Below, in pieces: positions 55,103 through 63,724 of a stretch of 64,000 nucleotides of DNA. Under the pieces are notes generated by a model, which worked only from the letters and a program-made list of their open reading frames with translations, did not search any database and had not been told where the DNA came from. A program made the translations under genes and the position numbers. This DNA is from Streptomyces violaceoruber (lineage in GTDB: Bacteria > Actinomycetota > Actinomycetes > Streptomycetales > Streptomycetaceae), in NCBI RefSeq assembly GCF_033406955.1, contig NZ_CP137734.1, positions 1,240,001 through 1,304,000 of the forward strand. Reading direction: 5' to 3'. Each line of letters opens with the position of its first letter. Position 1 is the first letter of the stretch.

Positions 55103-56229
55103 CGACGGCTCCCGCCCTCGGCGTCCTCGTACTCGTACTCGTCCTCGTCCTCGTCACCGGACGCGTACTCGTCCTCCCCGGCTTCCTTGTCCTCCTCGGG
55201 CGCCTCGTCCTCCTCGGGCTCCGCGTACTCGCTTTCCGCCTCCTCGTCGTACTCCTCTTCGGGCTCGCCCTCCGCCTCCTCGTCGTACTCGCCCTCGGGC
55301 TCCTGCTCCGGCTCCTGCTCCGGCTCCTGCTCCGCCTGCCGCTCCTCTTCCTCCTCGGCGACGGCGTCCTCGTGGCTGCGGACGACCTCGCCGTCGCGGA
55401 TCTCGCCGCGCCAGCCGTCGTCGGCCTCGCCCTTGAACGTGATGTGGCGGACGTAGTTCTTGAGGTCGAGCCGGGCCCGGCGGCCCTGGGCGCGCCAGAT
55501 GTTGCCGGTCTTCTCGAACAGGCCCTTCGGGTAGTACTCGATGACCAGGACGACCCGGGTCAGGTTGGCGGCGAGTTCGTGGAAGCTGACGACGCCCTTG
55601 GTGGAGCCCTTGGCGCCCTCCGACGTCCAGGAGATCCGGTCGTCGGGCACCTGCTCGGTGGTCGTCGCCTTCCAGCTGCGGTTGGACCACAGGACCTTCA
55701 GCTGCCAGTCGGAGGACGTGTCGTCGGCGCGGTTCGCGCTCTTGACGCCCTTCGCGAAGGTGCTGAAGTCCTGGTACTGGGTCCACTGGTCGTAGGCCGT
55801 GCGCAGCGGCACGCCCACGTCGACGTACTCGATGATGACGGTCGGCTTCTGGCCCCCACCGCCCTTCTTGCGGCCCTTGCCGCCGGTGAGGTTCTTGAAG
55901 GCGCCGACCACGTTGTCCTTCACCTTGCCGGCGCCGACCTCGAAGGCGGCCCGCATCGGGCTCTTGCCCTCGGCCAGCTTGCGTCCGCCGTCGAGGGCGA
56001 GCTTGGCGAATCCGGGGCTGTTGCCCTCGGCGATGTCGTTGAGTTTGCCGGTGGTCTCGCCGAGCTTGGTGCCGACCCCGGTCAGCAGCCGGGTCGCCTG
56101 TGCGGCGAGGTAGTCCTGCACCTCGGCCTTGAGCCGGTCGGCCGCCTCGCTCTGCGCCACGTCGGCCAGCGGGTTCTTCTTCGCCGCCTTTCCCGCCGTG
56201 GAGGCCGCGGACCCCAGGGAGTCGCTCAT
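55099..56229 (-). CDS. gvpZ: Gas vesicle cluster SRPBCC-domain protein with acidic tail (GvpZ)
   Basis: 376-aa protein. An N-terminal helical part (residues 1-125, with NPLADVAQSEAADRLKAEVQ) is followed by an SRPBCC/START-type ligand-binding domain (about 128-270: TVIIEYVDVGVPLRTAYDQWTQYQDF in pieces, IEYYPKGLFEKTGN). The last 100 residues are extremely acidic with Glu/Asp and repeated EPEQEPEQEPE runs. The name follows the remembered Streptomyces order and is not a formal assignment. ATG 56229 overlaps the stop of the Y gene (ATGA). Confidence 0.82.
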   Translation of the reverse strand: MSDSLGSAASTAGKAAKKNPLADVAQSEAADRLKAEVQDYLAAQATRLLTGVGTKLGETTGKLNDIAEGNSPGFAKLALDGGRKLAEGKSPMRAAFEVGAGKVKDNVVGAFKNLTGGKGRKKGGGGQKPTVIIEYVDVGVPLRTAYDQWTQYQDFSTFAKGVKSANRADDTSSDWQLKVLWSNRSWKATTTEQVPDDRISWTSEGAKGSTKGVVSFHELAANLTRVVLVIEYYPKGLFEKTGNIWRAQGRRARLDLKNYVRHITFKGEADDGWRGEIRDGEVVRSHEDAVAEEEEERQAEQEPEQEPEQEPEGEYDEEAEGEPEEEYDEEAESEYAEPEEDEAPEEDKEAGEDEYASGDEDEDEYEYEDAEGGSRR

Positions 56230-56936
56230 CGCTCACCACCGTCCTTCGACCGCCGGGCACCGGCGCCGCGGGCGGCGTTCCTGGCCCCTGCCGTCTTCTT
56301 TCCGGCCGCCTTCTTGGCGGGCTGGGCACGCTTGGCCGCCGCCTTCTTCGCGGGGGCCTTGGCGGCGGCCTTCTTCGCGGGCGCCTTTCCGGCCGTGCCG
56401 CGCGTCTCGGGCGATGCCTTCTTCGCGGGCCGCGCGCGCCGCGGCGCCCGCCGCTCCTCGGACTCCTCGGACTCCTCGGCCTGCTGGGGCTCCTCGGCGT
56501 CCTGGTGCTCCTCGGGCTCCTCTCGCTCCCTGGCCTCCTCGTACTCCGAGTCCTCCGAGGCCTCGGAGTCGCGGGAGTCGCGGGAGTCGTCGGATCCGGT
56601 GCCGGGTGCCCGGGAGGCCACGCCGGAGAGCTGGTCGCGCACCTCGGCGGTGCGCCCGTGCAACCGGTCGGCGAGGGCGTCGATCTGCCGCTCGACCATG
56701 GCGCCCGAGGCCGCCTTGCCCACGCCCCGCAGGTCGGTGCGCAACTGGTCCCCGATCTCCTTGAACTGCGGGTTGTTCTGCAGTTGGCCGGAGACCAGTT
56801 CGGCGATGCCCTTCGGGGTCAGGTTCAGCTTCTTGCCGGCCACCATGGTGCCCACGGCTACCGCCATTTTCAGCTTCTTCGTGCGTCCCAGCAGGTATCC
56901 GGCCCCTATGGCGAGGCCCAGTCCCACTCGATTCAT
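56226..56936 (-). CDS. gvpY: Gas vesicle cluster protein with basic histone-like tail (GvpY)
   Basis: 236-aa protein. Residues 1-110 include a hydrophobic stretch (GLGLAIGAGYLLGRTKKLKM) and helical region that may sit against the vesicle. A Ser/Glu/Asp-rich hinge leads to a strongly basic tail with PAKKA, APAKKAAAK and KKTAG repeats, like histone H1. It precedes the acidic-tailed Z protein and overlaps it by ATGA. The symbol is by position only; no function is established. Confidence 0.8.
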   Translation of the reverse strand: MNRVGLGLAIGAGYLLGRTKKLKMAVAVGTMVAGKKLNLTPKGIAELVSGQLQNNPQFKEIGDQLRTDLRGVGKAASGAMVERQIDALADRLHGRTAEVRDQLSGVASRAPGTGSDDSRDSRDSEASEDSEYEEAREREEPEEHQDAEEPQQAEESEESEERRAPRRARPAKKASPETRGTAGKAPAKKAAAKAPAKKAAAKRAQPAKKAAGKKTAGARNAARGAGARRSKDGGER

Positions 56937-57196
56937 GGTGCCGTCCCGTTGCCCAATCCCGCGCTTGTGCGCGTAGCGATCTCCAGCCGGTCCAAGAGCT
57001 CGTCCTCCTGTCGGTCGAACTCCTCCTCCGTGATCTCACCGGCCTCCAACTGCTCTTCCAGGCGGGCAAGTTCGGCCCGTACCGTGGCCGGGTCGTAGTA
57101 GATCCGCTCGGCCTCCTCCAGCACCTGTCTGATGGCCCATCCGCCGCCGCGCACCGGTGCGAACGGCAGCAGCAGGACCTCAGAGATCAGACCCAT
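56933..57196 (-). CDS. gvpG: Gas vesicle protein G
   Basis: 87-aa GvpG with the family pattern LLLPFAPVRGGGWAIRQVLEEAERIYYD and ELARLEEQLEAGEITEEEFDRQEDELLDRL. ATG 57196 is 4 nt after the gvpF stop. It overlaps the next gene by ATGA. GvpG is thought to be an assembly factor with a helical hairpin. Confidence 0.93.
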   Translation of the reverse strand: MGLISEVLLLPFAPVRGGGWAIRQVLEEAERIYYDPATVRAELARLEEQLEAGEITEEEFDRQEDELLDRLEIATRTSAGLGNGTAP

Positions 57197-57200
57197 GCCG

Positions 57201-57974
57201 TCACCCCGCTCCGGCGTCCGCCCCGCCGGCCGCCGTGCCCGCGGGCTCGGCCGGCCCGGGCTCGACGAAGCTGTACGGCGGCAGCGGGCCGTTCACGCGG
57301 ACCTCCAGGTGCGGCATCCGGCCGCGGGCCCGCTCGACGGCGGCCAGGAACTCGTCGGCCGCCTCCCGCTTCACCAGGAACGAGACGTTGGCCAGCCAGC
57401 CGGTGGACTCGGGGCCCACGCTCACGGCGTCGGCGGCGGCCTCCAGGGCGCGCTCCAGCGCCTTGGCGTCCCCGGCCTCCTGGTCCTTGACCGCGGCCGC
57501 GACCATCTCACCGAGCTGGATCTTCGTCTCGTACGTCCCGCCACCCGCCTGCCTGTTGGACTCGGCGAGGGCGCGGATCTCGGGGTTCTCGGCCATCACG
57601 TGATGCAGTACGGCCTCTTCGACGTGGTTGGCCTTGATGTTGTACTCGACACGGCCGTCCAGCGCCCCCAGGCGTTCCGCGTAGTGCTCGGCGCGCTCGG
57701 CGAGGACTGAGGTGACCGCCTTGTCGTCGGGGGCGACGCTGCCGAAGCGCATGGGCAGCACACAGCCGTCCGCGCCGATCTCGCTCAGCACGTTCTGGTG
57801 GGCGAGCAGCTCCCTGCGCTTGGGGCGCAGCCCCTCGGGGGCGTCACTGACGACGGCCGCCAGCTCGCCCTCCTTGAGGATCCGCACCTCGCGCGGTGGG
57901 TCGCCGACCCCGCCCGTGCCCTCGGGGAGCGACGGATGCGTGGCGGCGGTGATGCCGTAGACGTACGTACTCAC
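57201..57974 (-). CDS. gvpF: Gas vesicle protein F
   Basis: 257-aa GvpF/L-family protein: STYVYGITAATHPSL, LAAVVSDAPEGLRPKRRELLAHQNVL, VLPMRFGSVAPDDKAV and VEYNIKANHVEEAVL. It is the first F/L paralogue in the cluster and overlaps gvpA by GTGA. GvpF contacts GvpA at the inner face in characterised vesicles. Confidence 0.93.
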   Translation of the reverse strand: MSTYVYGITAATHPSLPEGTGGVGDPPREVRILKEGELAAVVSDAPEGLRPKRRELLAHQNVLSEIGADGCVLPMRFGSVAPDDKAVTSVLAERAEHYAERLGALDGRVEYNIKANHVEEAVLHHVMAENPEIRALAESNRQAGGGTYETKIQLGEMVAAAVKDQEAGDAKALERALEAAADAVSVGPESTGWLANVSFLVKREAADEFLAAVERARGRMPHLEVRVNGPLPPYSFVEPGPAEPAGTAAGGADAGAG

Positions 57975-58408
57975 TCCTGCTCCTCCTTCCGGCGCGAGGG
58001 CGCGGCCTTGCGGGCCCGCGGACGCGACGACGTCTCACGCTCGGAGCCGCCGTCGTCACGGGCCTGCTTGAACGCGTCGGAGATGGTCTCGGCGGCGCCG
58101 GACAGCGCCCCCTTGGACTTGCCGCGGGCGCCGGACTCGGTCATCTCGCCGACCAGGTCGGGCAGCCCCGGGTCCTTGCGCGGCCCGGCCTCCAGGTCGA
58201 GCCGGTTGCACGCCTCGGCGAAGCGCAGATAGGTGTCCACGCTGGCGACGACGACACGGACGTCGATCTTCAGGATCTCGATGCCGACCAGGGAGACGCG
58301 CACGAATGCGTCGATGACGAGCCCCCTGTCCAGAACAAGCTCCAGCACGTCGTAGAGGCCGCTGCTGCCGCCTCCGCCGCCGGTCTGTTGTGCCGGTACG
58401 ACAGTCAT
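57971..58408 (-). CDS. gvpA: Gas vesicle structural protein A with extended tail
   Basis: 145-aa GvpA. The core YDVLELVLDRGLVIDAFVRVSLVGIEILKIDVRVVVASVDTYLRFAEACNRLDL is the classic wall-forming sequence. A tail of about 70 residues follows, ending in Arg/Lys-rich SRPRARKAAPSRRKE, where typical aquatic GvpA stops near residue 75. Upstream, GGAGGA is 9 nt before ATG 58408. Two more GvpA-like genes (J and S) lie downstream. Confidence 0.92.
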   Translation of the reverse strand: MTVVPAQQTGGGGGSSGLYDVLELVLDRGLVIDAFVRVSLVGIEILKIDVRVVVASVDTYLRFAEACNRLDLEAGPRKDPGLPDLVGEMTESGARGKSKGALSGAAETISDAFKQARDDGGSERETSSRPRARKAAPSRRKEEQE

Positions 58409-58479
58409 GCCTGCTGTTCCTCCATCTTGTCGGTGGTGTGGGTGGTGTTCGCGGGTACGGGCCGGCGTCGTGCGCCGGC

Positions 58480-58872
58480 CTAGCGGCCGCCGCGGGAGTC
58501 GGCCCGTCCGCGCTCGTAGCGCCGGGCGCGCCGGTAGCCCGTGAGCTGTCCCTCGGCGTCCAGTTCCACCTGATAGCTCGCCATCAGGCTCATGGTGTCG
58601 GGCACCCGCTCCAGTTCCAGGACCTCGACCTCGAGGACCCAGCCCTCCTCCGTCTGCTCGAAGGACGACACGGACTCGGCGGTCATGCCGGTGAGCTCCG
58701 CGAGCTGGGCGCGCGCCTCGCGCAGAACCTCCATCGGCTTGGGACGGCGCGGCTCCTGTGACGACTGTGACTTCTGAGACGCCTGAGATGTCTGAGTTGC
58801 CTGAGACCTCTGTGGCTTTCGTGAACTCTGTTGTGATTCTTGCGAGTCGGATGTGTTTTTCGTGTTCGACAT
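58480..58872 (-). CDS. gvpO: Gas vesicle protein O
   Basis: 130-aa GvpO. The C-terminal part is conserved: VLREARAQLAELTGMTAESVSSFEQTEEGWVLEVEVLELERVPDTMSLMASYQV. The first 45 residues are Gln/Ser-rich with SQ pairs and are coded by lower-GC, near-periodic DNA (58745-58860). GGGGGAGG precedes ATG 58872. It is the first gas vesicle gene, 65 nt after the polymerase stop and 71 nt before gvpA. Confidence 0.93.
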   Translation of the reverse strand: MSNTKNTSDSQESQQSSRKPQRSQATQTSQASQKSQSSQEPRRPKPMEVLREARAQLAELTGMTAESVSSFEQTEEGWVLEVEVLELERVPDTMSLMASYQVELDAEGQLTGYRRARRYERGRADSRGGR

Positions 58873-58937
58873 GGCCACCTCCCCCTCCGTGTGGCCGCAT
58901 GTGTGTTCGCCAAACCTCGTCGGGTTGCGCAGTCCGC

Positions 58938-59897
58938 TCAGCCGTGCAAGGCGTTCAGGCGCCGCCGGGCGGGGCCCAGGGCACGGGGGCGGTTCATGAT
59001 TCCTGCCCAGGGCCGGGTGCGGGCCTGCTCCACCGCGTCGGCGACGGTCCAGCGGCGGGCGTGCAGGGCCGGGTCGTCCAGCTGGTCCCAGGAGATGGGC
59101 GTGGCCACGGGGGCGCCGGGGCGGGCGCGGACGGTGAGGGGGGCGACGGCGGTCTGCGCGTAGGCGTTGCGCTGGATGTCGAGGTAGAGCCGGTCCCCGC
59201 GGTCCTTCTTGCGGGCGGCGGTGGTGAGCCGGTCGGGGTGGGCGGCGGCCAGGACGTCGGCGACGGCCCGCGCGAACTCCCGTACGTCGTCGAAGTCCTG
59301 GCGGCCGTCCAGCGGCACGACCACGTGCAGCCCCCGGGAACCGGTGGTCATCGGCGCGGAGGGCAGCTTCAGCTCGTCGAGCAGTCCGGCCAGCAGCCGG
59401 GCCGCCGCGCGCACCGCCTCGAAGTCGTCCTGGGCCGGGTCGAGGTCGAAGACCATGCGGTCGGGCCGGTCGAGCCGCCCGGTCCGGGACAGCCAGCGGT
59501 GCAGGGTGAGCGCGGCCTGGTCGGCGAGGTACACGAGGGTGGCGGAGTCGTCGCACACGGTGTGGCAGACGGTGCCGCCCTCCTTGCCGACCTCGACGCG
59601 GTCGATCCACTCCGGGTAGTGCTCCGGGGTGTTCTTCTGCATGAACCGCGGACCGTCGACGCCGTCCGGATGCCGTTCCAGCATCAGCGGGCGGCCCCGC
59701 AGATGCGGCAGCATGAACGGGGCCGCGGCACGGTGGTAGTCGACGAGATCGCCCTTGGTGTACTCCTCCGTACCGCCCTCACCGGCCGGGAACAGCACCT
59801 TGTCCGGCCGGTGGACCTCCACCGTGTGCCGTCCGGCCCGCACGGTCCGGGCGCCGCCACCCCTGCCGCCGCCCTCCGTGCCGCCGCTCCCGCTCAC
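58938..59897 (-). CDS. LigD polymerase-domain protein (AEP primase-polymerase)
   Basis: 319-aa protein that is only the polymerase part of bacterial NHEJ LigD. The catalytic acid pair is in MVFDLDPAQDD; other family stretches are VDYHRAAAPFMLPHLRGRPLMLERHPDG, FMQKNTPEHYPEWI and TTGSRGLHVVVPL. It lacks ligase and 3'-phosphoesterase domains. GTG 59897 overlaps the transketolase stop by GTGA. The protein likely fills gaps at repaired double-strand breaks; it could also have primase-like activity. Confidence 0.9.
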   Translation of the reverse strand: MSGSGGTEGGGRGGGARTVRAGRHTVEVHRPDKVLFPAGEGGTEEYTKGDLVDYHRAAAPFMLPHLRGRPLMLERHPDGVDGPRFMQKNTPEHYPEWIDRVEVGKEGGTVCHTVCDDSATLVYLADQAALTLHRWLSRTGRLDRPDRMVFDLDPAQDDFEAVRAAARLLAGLLDELKLPSAPMTTGSRGLHVVVPLDGRQDFDDVREFARAVADVLAAAHPDRLTTAARKKDRGDRLYLDIQRNAYAQTAVAPLTVRARPGAPVATPISWDQLDDPALHARRWTVADAVEQARTRPWAGIMNRPRALGPARRRLNALHG

Positions 59898-61741
59898 GGA
59901 ACGATCGCCTGCTCCACGAGCATCCGTGCGGCCGCCTCGATGGACTCGGCGTCGATCCCCGCGGCGTGCAGTTCCTCCGCCGGGGTCGCGGACCCCGGCA
60001 TCGTCGTGACCGCGAGCCGCACCAGCCGGGGCACGGGCCGCCCGTCCGAGAAGGCGTCCAGGACGGCGTCGCCGATGCCGCCCTCCCGCCGGTGGTCCTC
60101 CACGGTCACCAGACAGCCGGTCTCCTCGGCGGCGGCGCGCAGAGTGGCCCGGTCGACGGGCTTGACCGAGTACAGGTCGATCACCCGGACCGGGATGCCG
60201 TCCGCTCCGAGCGCGTCGGCCGCGGCGAGCGCCTCGTGCAGGGTGACGCCGGCCGCGACGACGGTGAGCCGGTCGGCGTCGGAGGAGCGCAGTACCTTGC
60301 TGCCGCCGACGGGGAACTCCTCGTCGGGGCCGTAGATCACCTTGCTCTCGCCGCGCGAGGTGCGCAGATACCGGATGCCCTCCAGGCCGGCCATCTCGGC
60401 GACGAGGCGCGCGGCCTGGTTGGCGTCGCACGGGTACAGCACGGTCGAGCCGTGGATGGCCCGCATCATGGCGAGATCCTCCAGGCCCATCTGGCTGGGC
60501 CCGTCCTGGCCGATGGCGACACCCGCGTGGGAGCCGACGAGGTTGATGCCGGCTCCGCTGATCGAGGCCATGCGCACGAAGTCGTACGCGCGGGTCAGGA
60601 AGGCGGCGAAGGTGGTGGCGAACGGCACCCAGCCGCGGGCCGCCATCCCCACCGCCGCGGCGACCATCTGCTGCTCGGCGATGTAGCACTCGAAGTAGCG
60701 CTCGGGGTGTTCCTTGGCGAAGAACTCGGCCCGGGTGGAGTCGCCGACCTCGCCGTCGAGGGCGACGACGTCGCCGCGCGCCGTGCCGACCGCGGCGAGC
60801 GCCTCCCCGAAGGCGTTGCGGGTGGCGACCTCGTCGCCCAGGCCGTAGCGGGGCAGCTCGGTCTGCCCGGTGCCCGTCGAGCGCAGCGACCGGGCGTCCT
60901 CGGGCGCGTGTACCCGCACCCTGATGTCACGGGGACCGCCGAGTTCGGCGACGGCCTCCTCGGCCTCCGGCAGCGGCTTGCCGTGCTGGCCCTCGCGATC
61001 CTCCACCGCCCGTACGCCCTTGCCCTTGAGGGTGCGGGCGATGATCGCGGTGGGCTGGCCCTTGGTGGACAGCGCTTCGCCGTAGGCGCGGTCGACGGCG
61101 TCGACGTCGTGGCCGTCGACCTCGATCGTGTGCCACTCGAAGGCCCTGAACCGGCGTGCGTAGGCGTCGAGGTCGTGGCCGTGCCGGGTGGGGCCGCGCT
61201 GGCCGAGCCGGTTGACGTCGACGATCACGGTGAGGTTGTCGAGGTGCTCGTGCCCGGCGTGCTCGGCGGCCTCCCAGATCGACCCCTCGGCCAGCTCGCT
61301 GTCACCGCACAGCACCCACACGCGGTAGTCGGTGTGGTCGAGCCGCTTGCCGGACAGCGCGATGCCGACGCCCACGGGCAGCCCCTGGCCGAGCGACCCG
61401 GTGGCCGTCTCGACCCACGGCAGCCGCTGCGGTGTGGGGTGCCCCTCCAGGCGGCTGCCCTGCTTGCGGAAGGTGAGCAGCTCCTCGTCGTCGATGGCAC
61501 CGGCCGCCTTGAAGGCGGAGTACAGCAGGGGCGAGGCGTGTCCCTTGGAGAGCACGAAGCGGTCGTTGCCGGGGTGGGCGGGGCGTTCGAAGTCGTAGCG
61601 GAGGTGGTTGGCCAGCAGTACGGCCATCAGGTCCGCGGCGGACATCGACGACGTCGGGTGCCCGGAGCCCGCGGCGGCGGCCGCCCGTACGCTGTCGACG
61701 CGCAGCTGCTGTCCGAGGTCGACGAGTTCACCGGTGTTCAT
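59894..61741 (-). CDS. Transketolase
   Basis: 615-aa thiamine-diphosphate enzyme transferring two-carbon units in the pentose phosphate pathway. Features: AGSGHPTSSMSAADLMAVLLA at the N-terminus, the ThDP motif GDSELAEG...N (VLCGDSELAEGSIWEA, then VDVNRLGQRG), and ECYIAEQQMVAAAVGMAARG with the catalytic Glu. It is the animal-like, single-chain type. ATG 61741 overlaps the NDH-2 stop by ATGA. This is probably a second, regulated transketolase and not the housekeeping one. Confidence 0.93.
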   Translation of the reverse strand: MNTGELVDLGQQLRVDSVRAAAAAGSGHPTSSMSAADLMAVLLANHLRYDFERPAHPGNDRFVLSKGHASPLLYSAFKAAGAIDDEELLTFRKQGSRLEGHPTPQRLPWVETATGSLGQGLPVGVGIALSGKRLDHTDYRVWVLCGDSELAEGSIWEAAEHAGHEHLDNLTVIVDVNRLGQRGPTRHGHDLDAYARRFRAFEWHTIEVDGHDVDAVDRAYGEALSTKGQPTAIIARTLKGKGVRAVEDREGQHGKPLPEAEEAVAELGGPRDIRVRVHAPEDARSLRSTGTGQTELPRYGLGDEVATRNAFGEALAAVGTARGDVVALDGEVGDSTRAEFFAKEHPERYFECYIAEQQMVAAAVGMAARGWVPFATTFAAFLTRAYDFVRMASISGAGINLVGSHAGVAIGQDGPSQMGLEDLAMMRAIHGSTVLYPCDANQAARLVAEMAGLEGIRYLRTSRGESKVIYGPDEEFPVGGSKVLRSSDADRLTVVAAGVTLHEALAAADALGADGIPVRVIDLYSVKPVDRATLRAAAEETGCLVTVEDHRREGGIGDAVLDAFSDGRPVPRLVRLAVTTMPGSATPAEELHAAGIDAESIEAAARMLVEQAIVP

Positions 61742-63609
61742 GAGTCTCCTTCCACGGCACGTCCGTCGGTGCGCCTGACGGGGCCGGGGGCGATGTCGGG
61801 TCCGGGGGGCGGCTGGTGCGCCGGCGGCTCGGGACCGGGGTCGGCCGGCTGACCCGCGGACCGGCTCGGTCCGGACGGGGCGGTGGGCCGTTTCCCGGCG
61901 GAGCCCGTTCCGGAGGCGCGGGAGGACTTGCCCGGCTTGCCCGAGCCGCCTCGGGCGGAGCGCGGTCCGGCGGCCTCGACGGCGCGGCGGGGCTTGCCGG
62001 ACGCACGGGGCGAGCCGGACTGGCTCCGCTTCGCCCGCTCACCGTGCGAGCGGCTCCCGGCGGAGGCGTCGGGTCCTCTCTCGGCCGGTTCCCCGCCTGG
62101 CTGGTTCTTCGCGGGTTCACCGCCCGGCTGGTTCTTTCCGGGCTCACCGCCCGGCTGGTTCCTTCCGGGCTCACCACCCGGCTGCCCCTTCGCGGGCTCG
62201 CCGCCGGGCTGCTTCTTCCCCTCGTCGCCGTCGGCATGCTTCCCGGCGGTCCCGGCAGTCCCGGCGGTCCCGGCAGTCCCGGCGTCCTTCCCGCTCTGCT
62301 CAGGACGCCCCGGCACCCGCGCGACCTCCGGCGACGACGACTCCAGCGGCACCGACCAGGACCGTACGAGGCCCAGCTGAACGGCCTGGCGGGGCAGCAC
62401 CGCGTCGAGCAGCCAGTCGGCGGCGACCCGCACGCGGTTTCCCGGCATCGCCGCGAGGTGGTAGCCGCGGGTGACCGCGCCCGCCGCCGGGCCGGACATC
62501 GGCAGGCCAAGCGGGTTGGCCGCGGCCTTGGCGCCGCCGAGGTCCACGACGAACCCCATGTCACGGTGGCGGTAGGCCCGCCGCTGCCCGCGGCCGAGCG
62601 AGGCGACGACGTTGTGGGCGCAGACCTTGCCGTGCCGCCAGGCGTGCTGTGCGGTCATCGGCGTGTACTGGCCCGGCTGGTTCAGGTCGGGCACCGCCGC
62701 CACGTCACCGCAGGCGAACAGCTCGGGCCGGCCCGGCACCTGGAGGTGGGGGTCGACGAGCAGCCGGCCGCGTTCCATCGGCAGCCCCAGGGACTCCACC
62801 AGCGGGTCGGGCCGCACGCCCACGCACCACACCAGGGTGCGGGTGTCGACGGTGGACCCGTCGGTCAGGACGACCCCGTCATGCGTGGCCTCCTTCACGG
62901 AGGTCCCCATCCGCACGTCGACGCCCCGCTGCCGCAGGACCCGCTCGGCCGTGCGGGAGAGCCGTTCGTCCATCTCGGGCATGACGCGCGGCGCCACGTC
63001 GAGCAGCATCCAGCGCGGCCGCATGCCGGTCCGCATCGGGTGCCTGCGGACCTGCGCGTCGGTGTACATCGCGCCGTGCGCGGCGACCTCGGTGCCGGTA
63101 TATCCCGCGCCGACCACGACGAACGTGCATCGCGCGGCGCACTCCGCCCGGTCGTCGGCCGCGGCGGCCAGCTCCACCTGCCGGGTCACGTGGTCGCGCA
63201 GGTAGAGCGCCTCCGGCAGCCCGCGGAAGCCGTGCGCGTGCTCGGCGACGCCGGGGATGGGCAGCAGTTTGTTGACGCTGCCCGCGGCGAGCACCAGCCG
63301 GTCGTAGGCCAGGGTGCCCTCCCCGCCCTCCGGGCCGGTGTAGTGCACGGTGCGCCCGTCGAGGTCGATGCCGTCGGCCTCGCCGAGCACCAGCCGGACG
63401 TGCGGCAGCGTGCCCGACAAGGAGACGCTGACCCGGCGCGGTTCCAGGATTCCGGCGGCGACCTGGGGCAGCAGGGGCAGGTAGAGGAAGTAGTCGGTCG
63501 GGTTGAGCAGGGTGATGTCGGCCTGGTGCCGGGTGAGCCGGGACAGGGTGCGGGCCGTCCGGTACCCGGCGAAGCCGGCACCGACGATCACGATGCGGGG
63601 TCGGCTCAC
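61738..63609 (-). CDS. NAD(P)H dehydrogenase (NDH-2-like) with long repeat tail
   Basis: 623-aa FAD protein. Residues 1-about 420 are a type-II NADH:quinone oxidoreductase: FAD motif IVGAGFAGYRTARTL, the second dinucleotide motif FVVVGAGYTGTEVAAHG, and FACGDVAAVPD. Residues about 430-623 are a low-complexity tail: GTAGTAGTAGTAG, then five copies of a QPGGEP-based nonamer (PAKG, PGRN, PGKN, PAKN, PAER variants), then Arg/Ser/Pro-rich sequence. GTG 63609 has GGAGG at 7 nt. It is the first gene of the coupled run leading into the gas vesicle genes. A tail of this kind is not normal for NDH-2. Confidence 0.88.
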   Translation of the reverse strand: MSRPRIVIVGAGFAGYRTARTLSRLTRHQADITLLNPTDYFLYLPLLPQVAAGILEPRRVSVSLSGTLPHVRLVLGEADGIDLDGRTVHYTGPEGGEGTLAYDRLVLAAGSVNKLLPIPGVAEHAHGFRGLPEALYLRDHVTRQVELAAAADDRAECAARCTFVVVGAGYTGTEVAAHGAMYTDAQVRRHPMRTGMRPRWMLLDVAPRVMPEMDERLSRTAERVLRQRGVDVRMGTSVKEATHDGVVLTDGSTVDTRTLVWCVGVRPDPLVESLGLPMERGRLLVDPHLQVPGRPELFACGDVAAVPDLNQPGQYTPMTAQHAWRHGKVCAHNVVASLGRGQRRAYRHRDMGFVVDLGGAKAAANPLGLPMSGPAAGAVTRGYHLAAMPGNRVRVAADWLLDAVLPRQAVQLGLVRSWSVPLESSSPEVARVPGRPEQSGKDAGTAGTAGTAGTAGKHADGDEGKKQPGGEPAKGQPGGEPGRNQPGGEPGKNQPGGEPAKNQPGGEPAERGPDASAGSRSHGERAKRSQSGSPRASGKPRRAVEAAGPRSARGGSGKPGKSSRASGTGSAGKRPTAPSGPSRSAGQPADPGPEPPAHQPPPGPDIAPGPVRRTDGRAVEGDS

Positions 63610-63724
63610 GGTTCGCCTCCGGGCTGTCGCGTACCTCGTGAGCCTTCCGCGTCCCCTGGGCCGGGGCGCCCAAACGTGCGCGGGGAAGTCGCGGCACGTC
63701 CGCGGGGAAGCCGCCGGGCCGCCG

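Noticed and set aside
63650..63675. SigB-like element for the NDH-2 operon on the minus strand
   Set aside because: GTTT is present but the -10 region reads GGGGAC or GGGACG, too far from GGGTAC/T.
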